NCBI GenBank assembly: GCA_947446975.1
Contig: CANFHM010000008.1
Span: forward strand, 1-64,000
Direction: 5' to 3'
Origin: Microthrixaceae bacterium
GTDB lineage: Bacteria; Actinomycetota; Acidimicrobiia; Acidimicrobiales; Acidimicrobilacustridaceae
Length of the DNA: 64,000 nucleotides
Shown here one piece after another: positions 27,581-35,900 of the stretch. The notes beneath the pieces were generated by a model that was given only the letters and a program-made list of their open reading frames with translations, ran no database searches and was not told the DNA's origin. The translations under genes were made by a program, and so were the position numbers. Each line of letters opens with the position of its first letter. Position 1 is the first letter of the stretch.

Positions 27581-27616
27581 CGAAGGCCCCGATGCTCATC
27601 GAGCTCGGGGCCTTCG
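27581..27616 (+). terminator. Terminator hairpin after the ferredoxin gene
   Basis: A perfect 12-bp inverted repeat, CGAAGGCCCCGA (27581-27592) and TCGGGGCCTTCG (27605-27616), with a 12-base loop. It starts about 20 bases after the ferredoxin stop, before the convergent protease gene. The following sequence is only weakly T-rich. It could act in both directions. Confidence 0.75.
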
Positions 27617-27709
27617 TCGTTCCCGGGTGATCCTTCGTCCACAGCCGGGTCATGGATGGAGCTTCATCGTTGCCACGGAACCCGGTGTGAGGTCGGTCGG
27701 CGGGCCGTG

Positions 27710-28873
27710 TCACAGACACGTGCCGGTGCCGACAGCGTTCCTCCCCGCGGCGGCGAGCACGGCACGCACCTCTGAGGGATCGAGCGCATAGGCGACATCA
27801 GCCCGATCCCGGGCCACGGCGAACGCCACCCCGACGACCCGACCGCCCCCGTCCACCAGCGCTGAGCCCGAATCACCGGGCCGCAGTCCGGCTCCGAGCT
27901 CGAGGACCCGCCGGGTGGTGGCGGTGCTCCCGTAGATGTCGAGCCCCCGGGCGTCGAGGGTGCGGGAGATCTCGAAGGGGGCGATCCGCAGTGGCTCGCC
28001 GCCTGGATGGCCGAACACCCCACCGGTCGTCCCGACGCGGGTGGCGTCGGGTCCGAGTACGAGGGCGGGCCGGTCGAAGCCCCCGACCACGAGCACGGCG
28101 AGATCCCGTGCCGGGTCGAAGGCGACGACCTCAGCGGGGAACCGACGTCCGTCATCCCTGATCACGGTCGCATCACGCTCCCCCGCGATGACATGGGCGT
28201 CGGTGATCACCGTGTCCGGGGCGATGACGAAACCCGAGCCATCCTGGATGCGCCGACAGGACCGACCCTCGATCTTGACCACGCTGCGAGCGACCGCAGC
28301 CGAGAGGTCCGCACCCAGTCCCGTCGATGCCGGCGGCGGCTGGACCGATGGGGTCGGGCGGAGTGCGGCGAACACGTCCGGATAGGCATCGGTGGCGAGT
28401 GCATCGCGTATGGCGAACAGCGCATCTGGTGCCGTGGGCATCAGATCGTCGAGCCGTCGGGTGATGGTCGAGGATGTCGCGACGCTGCTGAGGGTCCCCG
28501 GGGCCGCCACCATCGCCGGGGTGCACAGCCAGAGCAGGGCGAGCACGCCGACGACTGCCAGTGCCGCACCCAGGACCCGGTCGACCACCCGCAGACCCGG
28601 CAGTGGCGGTAGCGGCAGGAGCCTGCCGATGGCATGGCCGATCATCTGCCCGGCGATCCCGCAGGATGCGATCGTCCCGATGGTGAGCACCAGCAGCAGC
28701 GACTGGCTCTGGGTCGTGAGATGAGCGAGAACGAGCCGGAGCAGCTGGATCCCCGCCCACAGACCGGCGGCGAGTCCCAGCCATGTGAGCACCCGCGCGA
28801 TGAAGCCCAGCCGGTACCCGGCGACCGCAGCGAGCGCCGCCACCACCACGATGAGCAGATCGAGCGCGTTCAC
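27710..28873 (-). CDS. CvpA-type membrane-anchored trypsin-like serine protease (MarP-like)
   Basis: A 387-residue protein with four N-terminal membrane segments of the CvpA/colicin V production type (residues 1-125) and a periplasmic trypsin-fold domain (~190-380). The triad is readable: H227 in TDAHVIAG, D257 in DPARDLAVL, S335 in RPGDSGSA. C206 and C386 could form the disulfide known from mycobacterial MarP, the protease needed for acid resistance. GTG at 28873 is chosen because the open frame beyond it overlaps trmI. It ends convergent to the ferredoxin. Confidence 0.9.
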   Translation of the reverse strand: MNALDLLIVVVAALAAVAGYRLGFIARVLTWLGLAAGLWAGIQLLRLVLAHLTTQSQSLLLVLTIGTIASCGIAGQMIGHAIGRLLPLPPLPGLRVVDRVLGAALAVVGVLALLWLCTPAMVAAPGTLSSVATSSTITRRLDDLMPTAPDALFAIRDALATDAYPDVFAALRPTPSVQPPPASTGLGADLSAAVARSVVKIEGRSCRRIQDGSGFVIAPDTVITDAHVIAGERDATVIRDDGRRFPAEVVAFDPARDLAVLVVGGFDRPALVLGPDATRVGTTGGVFGHPGGEPLRIAPFEISRTLDARGLDIYGSTATTRRVLELGAGLRPGDSGSALVDGGGRVVGVAFAVARDRADVAYALDPSEVRAVLAAAGRNAVGTGTCL

Positions 28874-28904
28874 GATGGGCGCAGCTCGGGGTGGTTCGTG
28901 GGGT

Positions 28905-29678
28905 TCAACCCCCGAGGAGCCGGGCGTGGGTGAGGAAACCGGTGTGCGCGACCATGCGATGGTCGGGGCGGACGGCCTGACCCTCCACATGCCAGGTGCG
29001 GTTGAGCACCTCCATGGTCTCGGGCATGTCGAACGCGCTCGTCTCGAAGGCCTCCCGCAGCTGCATCGCCTGGACGATGCTCGGCGTGTAGGCGAGGAGG
29101 ATGCCGCCGGGATGCAGCGCCTTCTCGGCGTGCTTCACAACCTGCCAGGGTTCGGGCAGATCGAGGATCACCCGATCCAGATCGGTCTCGTCGATGCCGT
29201 CGTAGCAGTCGCGCAGCTCCACCCGGTACCGGCTCAGCGCCTCCTCGCCGAGGAAGGACTCCACGTTCTCCTTGGCCCGATCGGCGAAATCCTCCCGCAG
29301 CTCGTAGCCGACGATGTCGGCGCCGGCTCGGAGCATGGCCATCGAGAGCGCGCCCGACCCCACACCCGATTCCAGCACGCGAGCGCCGGGGAAGATGTCG
29401 GCGAGCATGAGGATCGGACCGAGATCCTTCGGGTAGATCACCTGGGCGCCGCGGGGCATCTTGAGGACGAAATCCGAGAGGGTCGGCTTGACGGCGAGAT
29501 AGGCCTGGTTCCTGGTGGAACGGACGGTCGTGCCCTCCGAGTTGCCGATCATGGTGTCGTGCGGGACGAACCCGGCGTGCGAATGGAACTCGCCACCCTC
29601 CTTGAGGGTGATGAGGTAGCGGCGCTTCTTGGAATCGATGAGGAGAACCCTGTCTCCGACGGCGAACTGGCGACTCAC
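28905..29678 (-). CDS. trmI: tRNA (adenine-58-N1)-methyltransferase TrmI
   Basis: A 257-residue SAM-dependent enzyme making m1A58 in the tRNA T-loop. It has the N-terminal beta domain (FAVGDRVLLIDSKKRRYLI), IYPKDLGPIL, the SAM site VLESGVGSGALSMAMLR, DLPEPW and the C-terminal VEGQAVRPDHRMVAHTGF box. GTG at 29678 overlaps the ttuA stop by four bases (GTGA), and the longer open frame to 29972 would lie inside ttuA. trmI sits near mpa/arc in mycobacteria as well. Confidence 0.94.
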   Translation of the reverse strand: MSRQFAVGDRVLLIDSKKRRYLITLKEGGEFHSHAGFVPHDTMIGNSEGTTVRSTRNQAYLAVKPTLSDFVLKMPRGAQVIYPKDLGPILMLADIFPGARVLESGVGSGALSMAMLRAGADIVGYELREDFADRAKENVESFLGEEALSRYRVELRDCYDGIDETDLDRVILDLPEPWQVVKHAEKALHPGGILLAYTPSIVQAMQLREAFETSAFDMPETMEVLNRTWHVEGQAVRPDHRMVAHTGFLTHARLLGG

Positions 29679-30634
29679 GGGGTGGACCTCGTTCTGGTCG
29701 ACCCGAGCTCCACCGGCACGGGTTCTGGTTGATGGCCACCGGCTCGTTCGACGAGGCGGCAGAAGGCACAGATCTCCGAAGGCGTGGGAGCTCCGCAGGT
29801 CAGGCAGGGCTGGAGTCCCTCGCGATCGTCCTCGGCCTCGGGGGCGAACAGGTTCGACGCCCGGTCGAGGAATCCGAAGTAGAAGGAATGCTTCGCTCCG
29901 GGAGACTTGACCTCGATGTCGTTGAGCGCCTCCTTGTAGGAGAGATGACGGTTGCCCGCCGCCATCGGACACTCGTCGACGAGATAGTCGATGCCTCGCA
30001 GCAGGCAGTAGGCGGCGGTCTCGCGTTCGGTGAGGCGGACGAGCGGCTTCACCTTCTTCGGGAAGCCGTCACGGGCCGGGAGGACCGGGAGCTGACGACC
30101 GAGGTACTCGGTGTGCCAGTGGAGGGTGTTGCCGAACAGGACGGCCGCCTCATCATCGAGGTTGTGGCCGGTGACGAGGACGTCGTAGCCGCCCTCGAGT
30201 GCCGCCGCATCGAAGAGATGTCGCTTCGAGAGACCGCACGCCGAGCAGGGGGCCCGGCGGGCGGCGCGGGAGCCCGTCGGGATGTCGTAGCCGTACGTGC
30301 CCGGGAGATCGACGGTGCGCAGTGTGAGCCCACGGGACTCGGCGAAGGCGGCCGCGTGGGTGTGGGAGACCTCGCTGTACTCGCCGATGCCGAGTCCCAC
30401 ATAGAGACCGTCAGCCTGATACCCGAGCTCGACCAGGAGATCCCAGATGGCGAGGGAGTCCTTGCCCCCGGACACGGCGACGAGCACACGGTCCGAGCGC
30501 GCGATCATCTTCCATTCATCGATGGCCTTGGTGACCTGACGGCGACACTGCTCGAAGAAATGCTCGACGCAGTAGTTGGCGTTCTGCCGCCGGATGTCGA
30601 TGACCGCCGGACCCCGGCAGGTGACGCACTTCAT
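29675..30634 (-). CDS. ttuA: tRNA-5-methyluridine-54 2-sulfurtransferase TtuA
   Basis: A 319-residue PP-loop thiolase. It has an N-terminal zinc site (C3, C6, C22, H25), the ATP PP-loop SGGKDS (55-60), three cysteines placed for a [4Fe-4S] cluster (C130 and C133 in APCSACG, C222 in DECPMAAG), and a C-terminal zinc site (C277, C280, C289, C292). Spacing of all three sites matches Thermus TtuA, which puts sulfur on U54 using the carrier TtuB. The start overlaps the sulfur-carrier stop (ATGA). The related CTU1/NcsA and TtcA acting on other positions are less likely. Confidence 0.92.
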   Translation of the reverse strand: MKCVTCRGPAVIDIRRQNANYCVEHFFEQCRRQVTKAIDEWKMIARSDRVLVAVSGGKDSLAIWDLLVELGYQADGLYVGLGIGEYSEVSHTHAAAFAESRGLTLRTVDLPGTYGYDIPTGSRAARRAPCSACGLSKRHLFDAAALEGGYDVLVTGHNLDDEAAVLFGNTLHWHTEYLGRQLPVLPARDGFPKKVKPLVRLTERETAAYCLLRGIDYLVDECPMAAGNRHLSYKEALNDIEVKSPGAKHSFYFGFLDRASNLFAPEAEDDREGLQPCLTCGAPTPSEICAFCRLVERAGGHQPEPVPVELGSTRTRSTP

Positions 30635-30831
30635 CGTTCGCCGCCAGAGATCACCGGACGGACCTCGATGACATCGCTGTCGTCGAGTGCGGCGTCACCG
30701 GGGATGAGCTCACCGTCGCGCATCACGAGATGGGCCTCACGATTGAGGTCCAGCGTCGCCAGCAGATTGATGACCGTGCGGGGGCCGGAGATGTCGAGCT
30801 CCCGACGTGGATTGCGCAGAATGACCTTCAT
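30631..30831 (-). CDS. MoaD/ThiS-family sulfur carrier (TtuB-like) with two residues after Gly-Gly
   Basis: A 66-residue beta-grasp protein. VINLLATLDLN, LVMRDGELIPGD and DDSDVIEVRPVISGG fit the MoaD/ThiS/TtuB family, which carries sulfur as a C-terminal Gly-Gly thiocarboxylate. Here the diglycine is followed by Glu-Arg before the stop, which overlaps the ttuA start. Either the last two residues are removed by a protease, or the carrier works differently. ATG at 30831. Its position next to ttuA makes a role in tRNA thiolation likely. Confidence 0.85.
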   Translation of the reverse strand: MKVILRNPRRELDISGPRTVINLLATLDLNREAHLVMRDGELIPGDAALDDSDVIEVRPVISGGER

Positions 30832-30869
30832 GGCAGAATGTTCGCAGGGTTCGGGGTGTGGTCCGACAT

Positions 30870-31121
30870 TCAGTGCTGCCTGCGCTCGCGTCGAGCCGCA
30901 CGGCGGCGGCGGCGACGGCTCGGCAGCGGCGGGAGCTGGGTGATCGTGATGGACTCCCCCTCGGCGAGATCGCCGCTGAAGACCCGGATGGGCGCCGGCT
31001 TCCACGCCCAGCGGAGCGCCTTGATGCTCCAGGCGGCGACACCGAGCACGAGCCACAGCCGGCTGTTGCCGAGCAGTCCCCGTTCGATCCCGTAGCGACG
31101 GGCAGTGGCGAGCGGATCCAT
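30870..31121 (-). CDS. Small hypothetical membrane protein
   Basis: An 83-residue protein with one membrane segment (SRLWLVLGVAAWSIKALRWAW, seen in two pieces around residues 20-41) and a strongly basic C-terminus (RRRRRRAARRERR). Its start overlaps the stop of the next gene upstream (TGATG), so it belongs to a run of small membrane proteins. Function unknown. Confidence 0.7.
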   Translation of the reverse strand: MDPLATARRYGIERGLLGNSRLWLVLGVAAWSIKALRWAWKPAPIRVFSGDLAEGESITITQLPPLPSRRRRRRAARRERRQH

Positions 31122-31336
31122 CAGGAGCGTCGGACCTCGACGATGGTGCGTCGCTTGCGTCCCCGACGGGAACCGAGCGCGAACGCCAGCACGACGATGA
31201 CGGCTCCGGCCACGACCACGACCGCAGCGAGGGATGACCGGGCCTCATCCTCGACCGCCACGACCTCGCCCTGGATCTCTCGGAAACGGGACTCGATGTC
31301 GTCCCGGGTGATTCGGGGAGCAGGAGTCGGGGTCAT
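31121..31336 (-). CDS. Small single-span membrane protein
   Basis: A 71-residue protein: ITRDDIESRFREIQGEV forms an N-terminal helix, then a membrane segment (SSLAAVVVVAGAVIVVLAFA) and a basic tail ending in TIVEVRRS. The pattern recurs in actinobacterial hypothetical proteins. ATG at 31336 overlaps the stop of the holin-like gene by four bases. The longer open frame to 32221 covers other genes and is rejected. Confidence 0.7.
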   Translation of the reverse strand: MTPTPAPRITRDDIESRFREIQGEVVAVEDEARSSLAAVVVVAGAVIVVLAFALGSRRGRKRRTIVEVRRS

Positions 31337-31668
31337 CGGGGGTCCTGACCTTCGTGGGAGTGGGCTTCGCGACTGATGCGGGAGACGACGAACGCGACGA
31401 CGGCGCTGAGGATCACGATGACGACGAGATAGGGCACCCAGGACCAGAAACCGGCGAAGAGGTCGCCGGTCATCGACTGCATGGCCCGCAGGACGCTCAT
31501 GGCGAGGAGGAACACACCGAGGGTGATCAGGGACATCCCGGCCAGACCGAAGCCGAGATACCGCCCGAGCGTGCGCAGGGGGTCGATGGTCTCCTGCTTG
31601 GTGTAGGACACCAGCAGACGCCAGAGATCGCGAACGGTGTCCTGGATCGAGCTGAAGGAAGGAAGCAT
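31333..31668 (-). CDS. Holin-superfamily-III-like membrane protein
   Basis: A 111-residue protein with two membrane helices (LGFGLAGMSLITLGVFLLAM and VPYLVVIVILSAVVAFVV) and an amphipathic N-terminus. It resembles the actinobacterial holin-X (phage holin family) proteins found widely in non-phage chromosomal loci. ATG at 31668 follows GAAGGAAG. It overlaps the next gene. No phage genes are near, so a lysis role is doubtful. Confidence 0.75.
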   Translation of the reverse strand: MLPSFSSIQDTVRDLWRLLVSYTKQETIDPLRTLGRYLGFGLAGMSLITLGVFLLAMSVLRAMQSMTGDLFAGFWSWVPYLVVIVILSAVVAFVVSRISREAHSHEGQDPR

Positions 31669-31712
31669 CGGTGACCTCGTCGACACCGGCCGATGCCGAC
31701 GTCGGGAGAACC

Positions 31713-32348
31713 CTACCAATCCGGTGGTTGCTGACCCATCGCCAGTTCTGCTCCGAACAGGACCCGCTGGTCGAGGAGTCGTTGCTCGAGCAGGTCGAGT
31801 CGGGTGATCGCATCAGGGGCGCAGAGGAGGTCGTAGCGATCCGATTCACCGAGCGGACAGGTGGCCACCAGCCGTTGCACGAGTTCCAGCTCGGAGAGTG
31901 CGTCGAGCTGGTTGGGACCGATGGGTCGGTATCCGAGTGAACCTGCCATCGCCGCCACCTCCCTGCGGAGCTGCTCGACCTCGAGGCAGCGCTCGCGTTC
32001 GGGGAGGAGATCGTTCTCGTCCGGCCAGAGCTCGATCTGGGCGATCGGATGGGGATCGTCGTCGAGCCAGCGCAGGACACGGAAGCGATCGGTGCCCCGG
32101 GCCAGCACCGCCCATCGGCCATCGTCGTGCTCGATCGCCTCCTCGACCATCGCCAGCACACCCACAGCCGTGCGGAGGTCGCCCCCGCCGACCTCGTGGC
32201 CCTGTGCGATGAGGGTGACACCGAACCCGGTCGGTCGTTCGAGGCAGGTGCGGATGAGCGTCCGGTAGCGGTCCTCGAAGATGTGCAGGGGCAGCGGCGC
32301 TGATGGGAGCAGCACTGATCCGAGCGGGAACATCGGGATCGGGGTCAT
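31713..32348 (-). CDS. LON-substrate-binding-domain protein
   Basis: A 211-residue stand-alone Lon N-terminal (PUA-like) domain: IPMFPLGSVLLPSAPLPLHIFE at the N-terminus (two blocks), YRTLIRTCL, GVLAMVEEA, and a helical C-terminus. There is no ATPase or protease domain. Such proteins are common in actinobacteria and of unknown function, perhaps binding unfolded protein. The start overlaps the dacB stop by four bases. Confidence 0.88.
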   Translation of the reverse strand: MTPIPMFPLGSVLLPSAPLPLHIFEDRYRTLIRTCLERPTGFGVTLIAQGHEVGGGDLRTAVGVLAMVEEAIEHDDGRWAVLARGTDRFRVLRWLDDDPHPIAQIELWPDENDLLPERERCLEVEQLRREVAAMAGSLGYRPIGPNQLDALSELELVQRLVATCPLGESDRYDLLCAPDAITRLDLLEQRLLDQRVLFGAELAMGQQPPDW

Positions 32349-33772
32349 CGGTTCGGGAGGGGGCCGAGCGCGTCGAGCGAGGGGCCGTCGCCGAACATGA
32401 CCACGCGCTCGGCGAAACCATCGGTGACCCCCGTGCCACGCGGATCGGTCCCGTTCTCGATCATGGAGAAGACGAGTCGGGGCCCGGACTTCGGCTCGGC
32501 GAAGCCGACGAGTGCGTTGACCGTGTTGAGCGTGCCGGTCTTGGCCCTGACCTTCCCGGCGGCCGCCGTGTTGAGCAATCGCTTGCGAAGCGTGCCGGTG
32601 CGACCGGCGACGGCGAGACTCCTGATGATCGGGTTGTCCTCGGGGAGCCGCTCGAGCGCCGCGAGCAGGAGCGGACAGGTGACCCGGTCGGCGGGGTCGA
32701 GACCGGAGCCGTCGTTGATCGTGAACCCATCGAGCGGGAGTCCGAGGCGTTCGAGGACGGAGCGGATGGCGGCGGTGCCGGCCACTGATGTCGGGCTTCC
32801 CGATGCCTCCCGACCGATCTCACGGGTGAGGAGCTCTGCGGTGGTGTTGTCGGAATCGGTGATCATCTCGCCGACGATCTCGGCGACCGTGGCCGAGTCG
32901 ATGCCGGCGATCTCGTCGGATCCGGCCGGTGCGGTGCCCGATCCGGTGGATCCGCCCACCCTGATCCCCTTCCGCTCGAGCAGGGTCTTGAGCGTGGCCG
33001 CCGCGAGCGCCGGAGGGTCTCCCGCCCGGCGATCAGGGTTGGCCCGATCCGGCTGCTCGACGAACCCGCTCTGTCCGTCGTTGACCATCAGGGCCGACAA
33101 CGGGCCGACGACGCCGCCGATCTGGTATCGAGTGGGCCAGGCCGGGAGCCATCGGGTGCGGTCATGGCGGGAGTCATCTCCGAGGATGCTGCCGCGGATC
33201 TCGCGGACCCCTGACCGTTCGATGGCGTCTGCGAGGGTGGCGAAGTCGGTGGTCAGCTGATCAGGATCCTCGAGACTCTGGCGATAGCCGCCGGTGACCA
33301 GCAGCGGGTCCCCTCCCCCGACGACGTAGACATCGCCCTGGACCACGCCATCGCGGACGTCTGCCGACGAGACGACGCTGGTGCGGAGTCGGGTGTCGGC
33401 ACCGAGCACCACGAGCGCAGCTGTGGCGGTGAGCACCTTGATGGTCGAGGCAGGGGCCAGTGACTGGTCCGTGTTCCTCGAGTAGATGACCCGACCATTC
33501 TCCGTGACGAGCGTGCAGGTCGTCCCGGCAGCACGGTCGAGATACGGGCCGAGGGACGCGATGAACTTCGGGTCGGCGACGGCGCCGAACATCACCTCGG
33601 GGAGCCTCCGGGCCGACAGCATCGGTGTCTGGAGCTCGACAGGACTCTTCGACGGTGAGTCCGCCGACGCAGACTGCACCGCAGCAGTGGCGAGCGTTCC
33701 GGAGAGGCTGAGCACGGCGACGGCGAGGGCCGACCGTCGGCGGAGGCTGGATCTCGTCGGAGCGGAGATCAC
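32345..33772 (-). CDS. dacB: D-alanyl-D-alanine carboxypeptidase/endopeptidase (PBP4 type)
   Basis: A 475-residue class C penicillin-binding protein exported by an N-terminal signal (RRRSALAVAVLSLSG...SASA). Active-site motifs are STIK (S109-K112), SDN in ITDSDNTTAELL, and KTG in RAKTGTLN. It trims or cleaves peptidoglycan cross-links. It starts with GTG at 33772, overlapping the acdA stop by four bases, an unusual partner for a cell-wall enzyme. Confidence 0.94.
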   Translation of the reverse strand: MISAPTRSSLRRRSALAVAVLSLSGTLATAAVQSASADSPSKSPVELQTPMLSARRLPEVMFGAVADPKFIASLGPYLDRAAGTTCTLVTENGRVIYSRNTDQSLAPASTIKVLTATAALVVLGADTRLRTSVVSSADVRDGVVQGDVYVVGGGDPLLVTGGYRQSLEDPDQLTTDFATLADAIERSGVREIRGSILGDDSRHDRTRWLPAWPTRYQIGGVVGPLSALMVNDGQSGFVEQPDRANPDRRAGDPPALAAATLKTLLERKGIRVGGSTGSGTAPAGSDEIAGIDSATVAEIVGEMITDSDNTTAELLTREIGREASGSPTSVAGTAAIRSVLERLGLPLDGFTINDGSGLDPADRVTCPLLLAALERLPEDNPIIRSLAVAGRTGTLRKRLLNTAAAGKVRAKTGTLNTVNALVGFAEPKSGPRLVFSMIENGTDPRGTGVTDGFAERVVMFGDGPSLDALGPLPNR

Positions 33773-35253
33773 GGAGCGAACGGCGGGAGTCCGCGTCTAT
33801 CGCGCCAGGCACGGAGCCGGTGGAGGCGATCGAGGGCGACGACCGCTCGATCGGCCGACGGGTAGCAGAAGCGCCCGGCGTCGTGCATCGCGGACACGGC
33901 GGCATTGTCGGGATCGGCGATGGCGAGCTCGGTGGCGATGAGCACCGGTTTGTCGAACTCGGCCGAGAGCTCGATCGCGGTCTCGACGTAGCGTCGATCC
34001 TGGCGATCGTGGAAGGCGACGATCCGCTCGAGACCGTGTTCGGGATAGAAGGGGCCGTTGCGTTCCAGCGATCCCTGGTTCGACTGGATGCCGACCCCGA
34101 GCATGATCACGGCGTCGATCCCGGGATGGGCGACGACTGATCGCAGCACCTCGGGGACGGTGTCCTTGGTCTCGCCACCGGCCATGTCGATCGGGTTGTT
34201 CCGGCTCCAGCGGGGCGGGAGCAGCGTGTCGAGGTGATCCCGGAGATCGGCGGGCAGCTCGACGAGTTCGAGTCCGGTGTGACTGAGGGCGTCGGCGGTG
34301 ACCACGCCCCAGCCTCCCACCGTGGTGACCACAGCGGTGCGCGGGCCGCTGGGCAGCGGCTGGCTGACGAGGGTGGCGGCGCAGTCGAAGGCCTCGGTGA
34401 GGGTGGCGGCCCGCACGATCCCGTACTGGGCGCACATCCCGTCGAAGACCCTGTCGTCGGTGGCGAGCGAACCGGTGTGACTGGCGGCGGCCTGGGCGCC
34501 GGATGCGGTGGTTCCGCCCTTGAGCACCACCACGGGCATCCTGCGGGCCACGGCGCCGAGCCGCTCGGCGAACTCGCGACCGTCGGGGATCCCTTCGACA
34601 TAGATCAGCCCGACGGAGGTGTGCGGATCATCGGCGAAGAACTCGAGGGCATCGAGAACGCCCACCTGGGCGGCGTTGCCGACAGACACCGCCCTGCTCA
34701 CGCCGACACCGGACTGGCGCGACAGGTTCATGAACGAGGAGACGAAGTTCCCCGACTGACTGGCGATGCCGATGCTGCCGGCTGGTGGGTAGGGAGCGAC
34801 GATCTGCGCGCACAGCGACGACGGCGTGGACACCAGACCCTGCCCGTTGGGACCGACGATGAGCATGCCGAGCTCATCGGCCAGCTCGACGAGCTCGTCC
34901 TGACGTCGTCGTCCTTCGTCGTCGCTCTCGCCGTAGCCCGCCGAAGCGATAAACGCCGCTCGCACACCCTTGGCCGCAGCCTCCCTGAGGAGATCTCCGT
35001 TGGTGGACGCCGGGGTGCAGACGAACATGAGATCCGCGGCACCCTCCGGCACCTCGTCGATCGAGCGCAGCGTCTGGTGACCGAGCACCTCGGCGCCATC
35101 GCGATTGGTGGCGAAGATCTCGCCCCGGTACCCGCAGGTCACGATGTTGTGCAGTACGACAAAGCCGAACTTCCCGGGGTGGGTCGATGCTCCGGCGACG
35201 ATGATGCCACGGGGGTCGAAGAGGGCGGAGAACTGCTCGTTGCGGAGAGTCAT
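33769..35253 (-). CDS. ADP-forming acyl-CoA ligase, alpha subunit (CoA-binding/ligase domains)
   Basis: A 494-residue protein with a succinyl-CoA-synthetase-alpha-like CoA-binding domain (GASTHPGKFGFVVLHNIVTCG in two blocks; GPNGQGLV) and the ligase domain with the phosphoryl-accepting histidine region AAASHTGSLA. With the ATP-grasp beta subunit it would make an acyl-CoA or release the acid while forming ATP. NDP-forming acetyl-CoA synthetases of this kind act on acetate or larger organic acids; the substrate is not clear. ATGA overlap with the beta subunit gene. Confidence 0.88.
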   Translation of the reverse strand: MTLRNEQFSALFDPRGIIVAGASTHPGKFGFVVLHNIVTCGYRGEIFATNRDGAEVLGHQTLRSIDEVPEGAADLMFVCTPASTNGDLLREAAAKGVRAAFIASAGYGESDDEGRRRQDELVELADELGMLIVGPNGQGLVSTPSSLCAQIVAPYPPAGSIGIASQSGNFVSSFMNLSRQSGVGVSRAVSVGNAAQVGVLDALEFFADDPHTSVGLIYVEGIPDGREFAERLGAVARRMPVVVLKGGTTASGAQAAASHTGSLATDDRVFDGMCAQYGIVRAATLTEAFDCAATLVSQPLPSGPRTAVVTTVGGWGVVTADALSHTGLELVELPADLRDHLDTLLPPRWSRNNPIDMAGGETKDTVPEVLRSVVAHPGIDAVIMLGVGIQSNQGSLERNGPFYPEHGLERIVAFHDRQDRRYVETAIELSAEFDKPVLIATELAIADPDNAAVSAMHDAGRFCYPSADRAVVALDRLHRLRAWRDRRGLPPFAP

Positions 35254-35900
35254 CGTTCGGCCACCTCGACGAGGGCGTCGACGGCGACGGGTCGACCGTC
35301 GACGATCATCAGCGGGTTGAGATCGATCGAGACGATCGTGGAGGTCGATGTGATTGCTTCGGACAGGCCGAACAGCACCCTGCAGAGAACCTCGGTGTCC
35401 ACCGCCGGCTCGCCACGGAACGGGCCGAGGAGGGTCTGACTGCTCATCGATTCGATCATCTCCATGGCATCGACGGCGGTGAGCGGAGCGAGTCGGACGA
35501 CGACATCGGAGATCGCCTCGGCGAGGATCCCGCCCACACCGAGCAGCACGGTGGGACCGAACTGCGGATCGAGCACGGCCCCGGCGATGAGCTCACGCGA
35601 TGCGGAGACCATCGGGGCGATGAGGACCTGGACAGCACCATCGGCCGGAGTGGCGGCGGCGAGGAGCTGCTCGGCGGCGTCGGCGACATCGGCGCTCGTG
35701 CGGAGCCCGAGCTTCACGAGACCACGTTCTGTCTTGTGGGCGATCGCATCGCCGCAGAGCTTGGCGACGACCGGCAACCCGAGCTCCGTGGCTGCGTCGG
35801 AGGCCTCATGCGGGTTGTCGACGAGGCGCTCGGACAGGAACGGGAGCCCGAATGGTTCGAGGAGCAGCTTGGACTGCGCCTCCGAGAGCGTGGTTGTCAC
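35250..35900 (-). CDS. ADP-forming acyl-CoA ligase, beta subunit (ATP-grasp)
   Basis: A 216-residue ATP-grasp subunit, the usual length for AcdB-type beta subunits: [33 protein letters not shown] (the nucleotide-binding segment with phosphohistidine-facing HKT), and IDLNPLMI near the end. The GTG start at 35900 overlaps the tetR stop by four bases, and its own stop overlaps the alpha subunit start, so the two subunits are coupled under the regulator. Confidence 0.88.
   Translation of the reverse strand: MTTTLSEAQSKLLLEPFGLPFLSERLVDNPHEASDAATELGLPVVAKLCGDAIAHKTERGLVKLGLRTSADVADAAEQLLAAATPADGAVQVLIAPMVSASRELIAGAVLDPQFGPTVLLGVGGILAEAISDVVVRLAPLTAVDAMEMIESMSSQTLLGPFRGEPAVDTEVLCRVLFGLSEAITSTSTIVSIDLNPLMIVDGRPVAVDALVEVAER

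Noticed and set aside
27581-27616. 12-bp inverted repeat considered as an attachment site or operator
   Set aside because: It sits just after a stop codon between convergent genes, the position of a terminator; no integrase is nearby.
31333-31668. Holin-like gene considered as a prophage remnant
   Set aside because: No endolysin, tail, integrase or other phage gene is adjacent; this family is common in ordinary actinobacterial operons.
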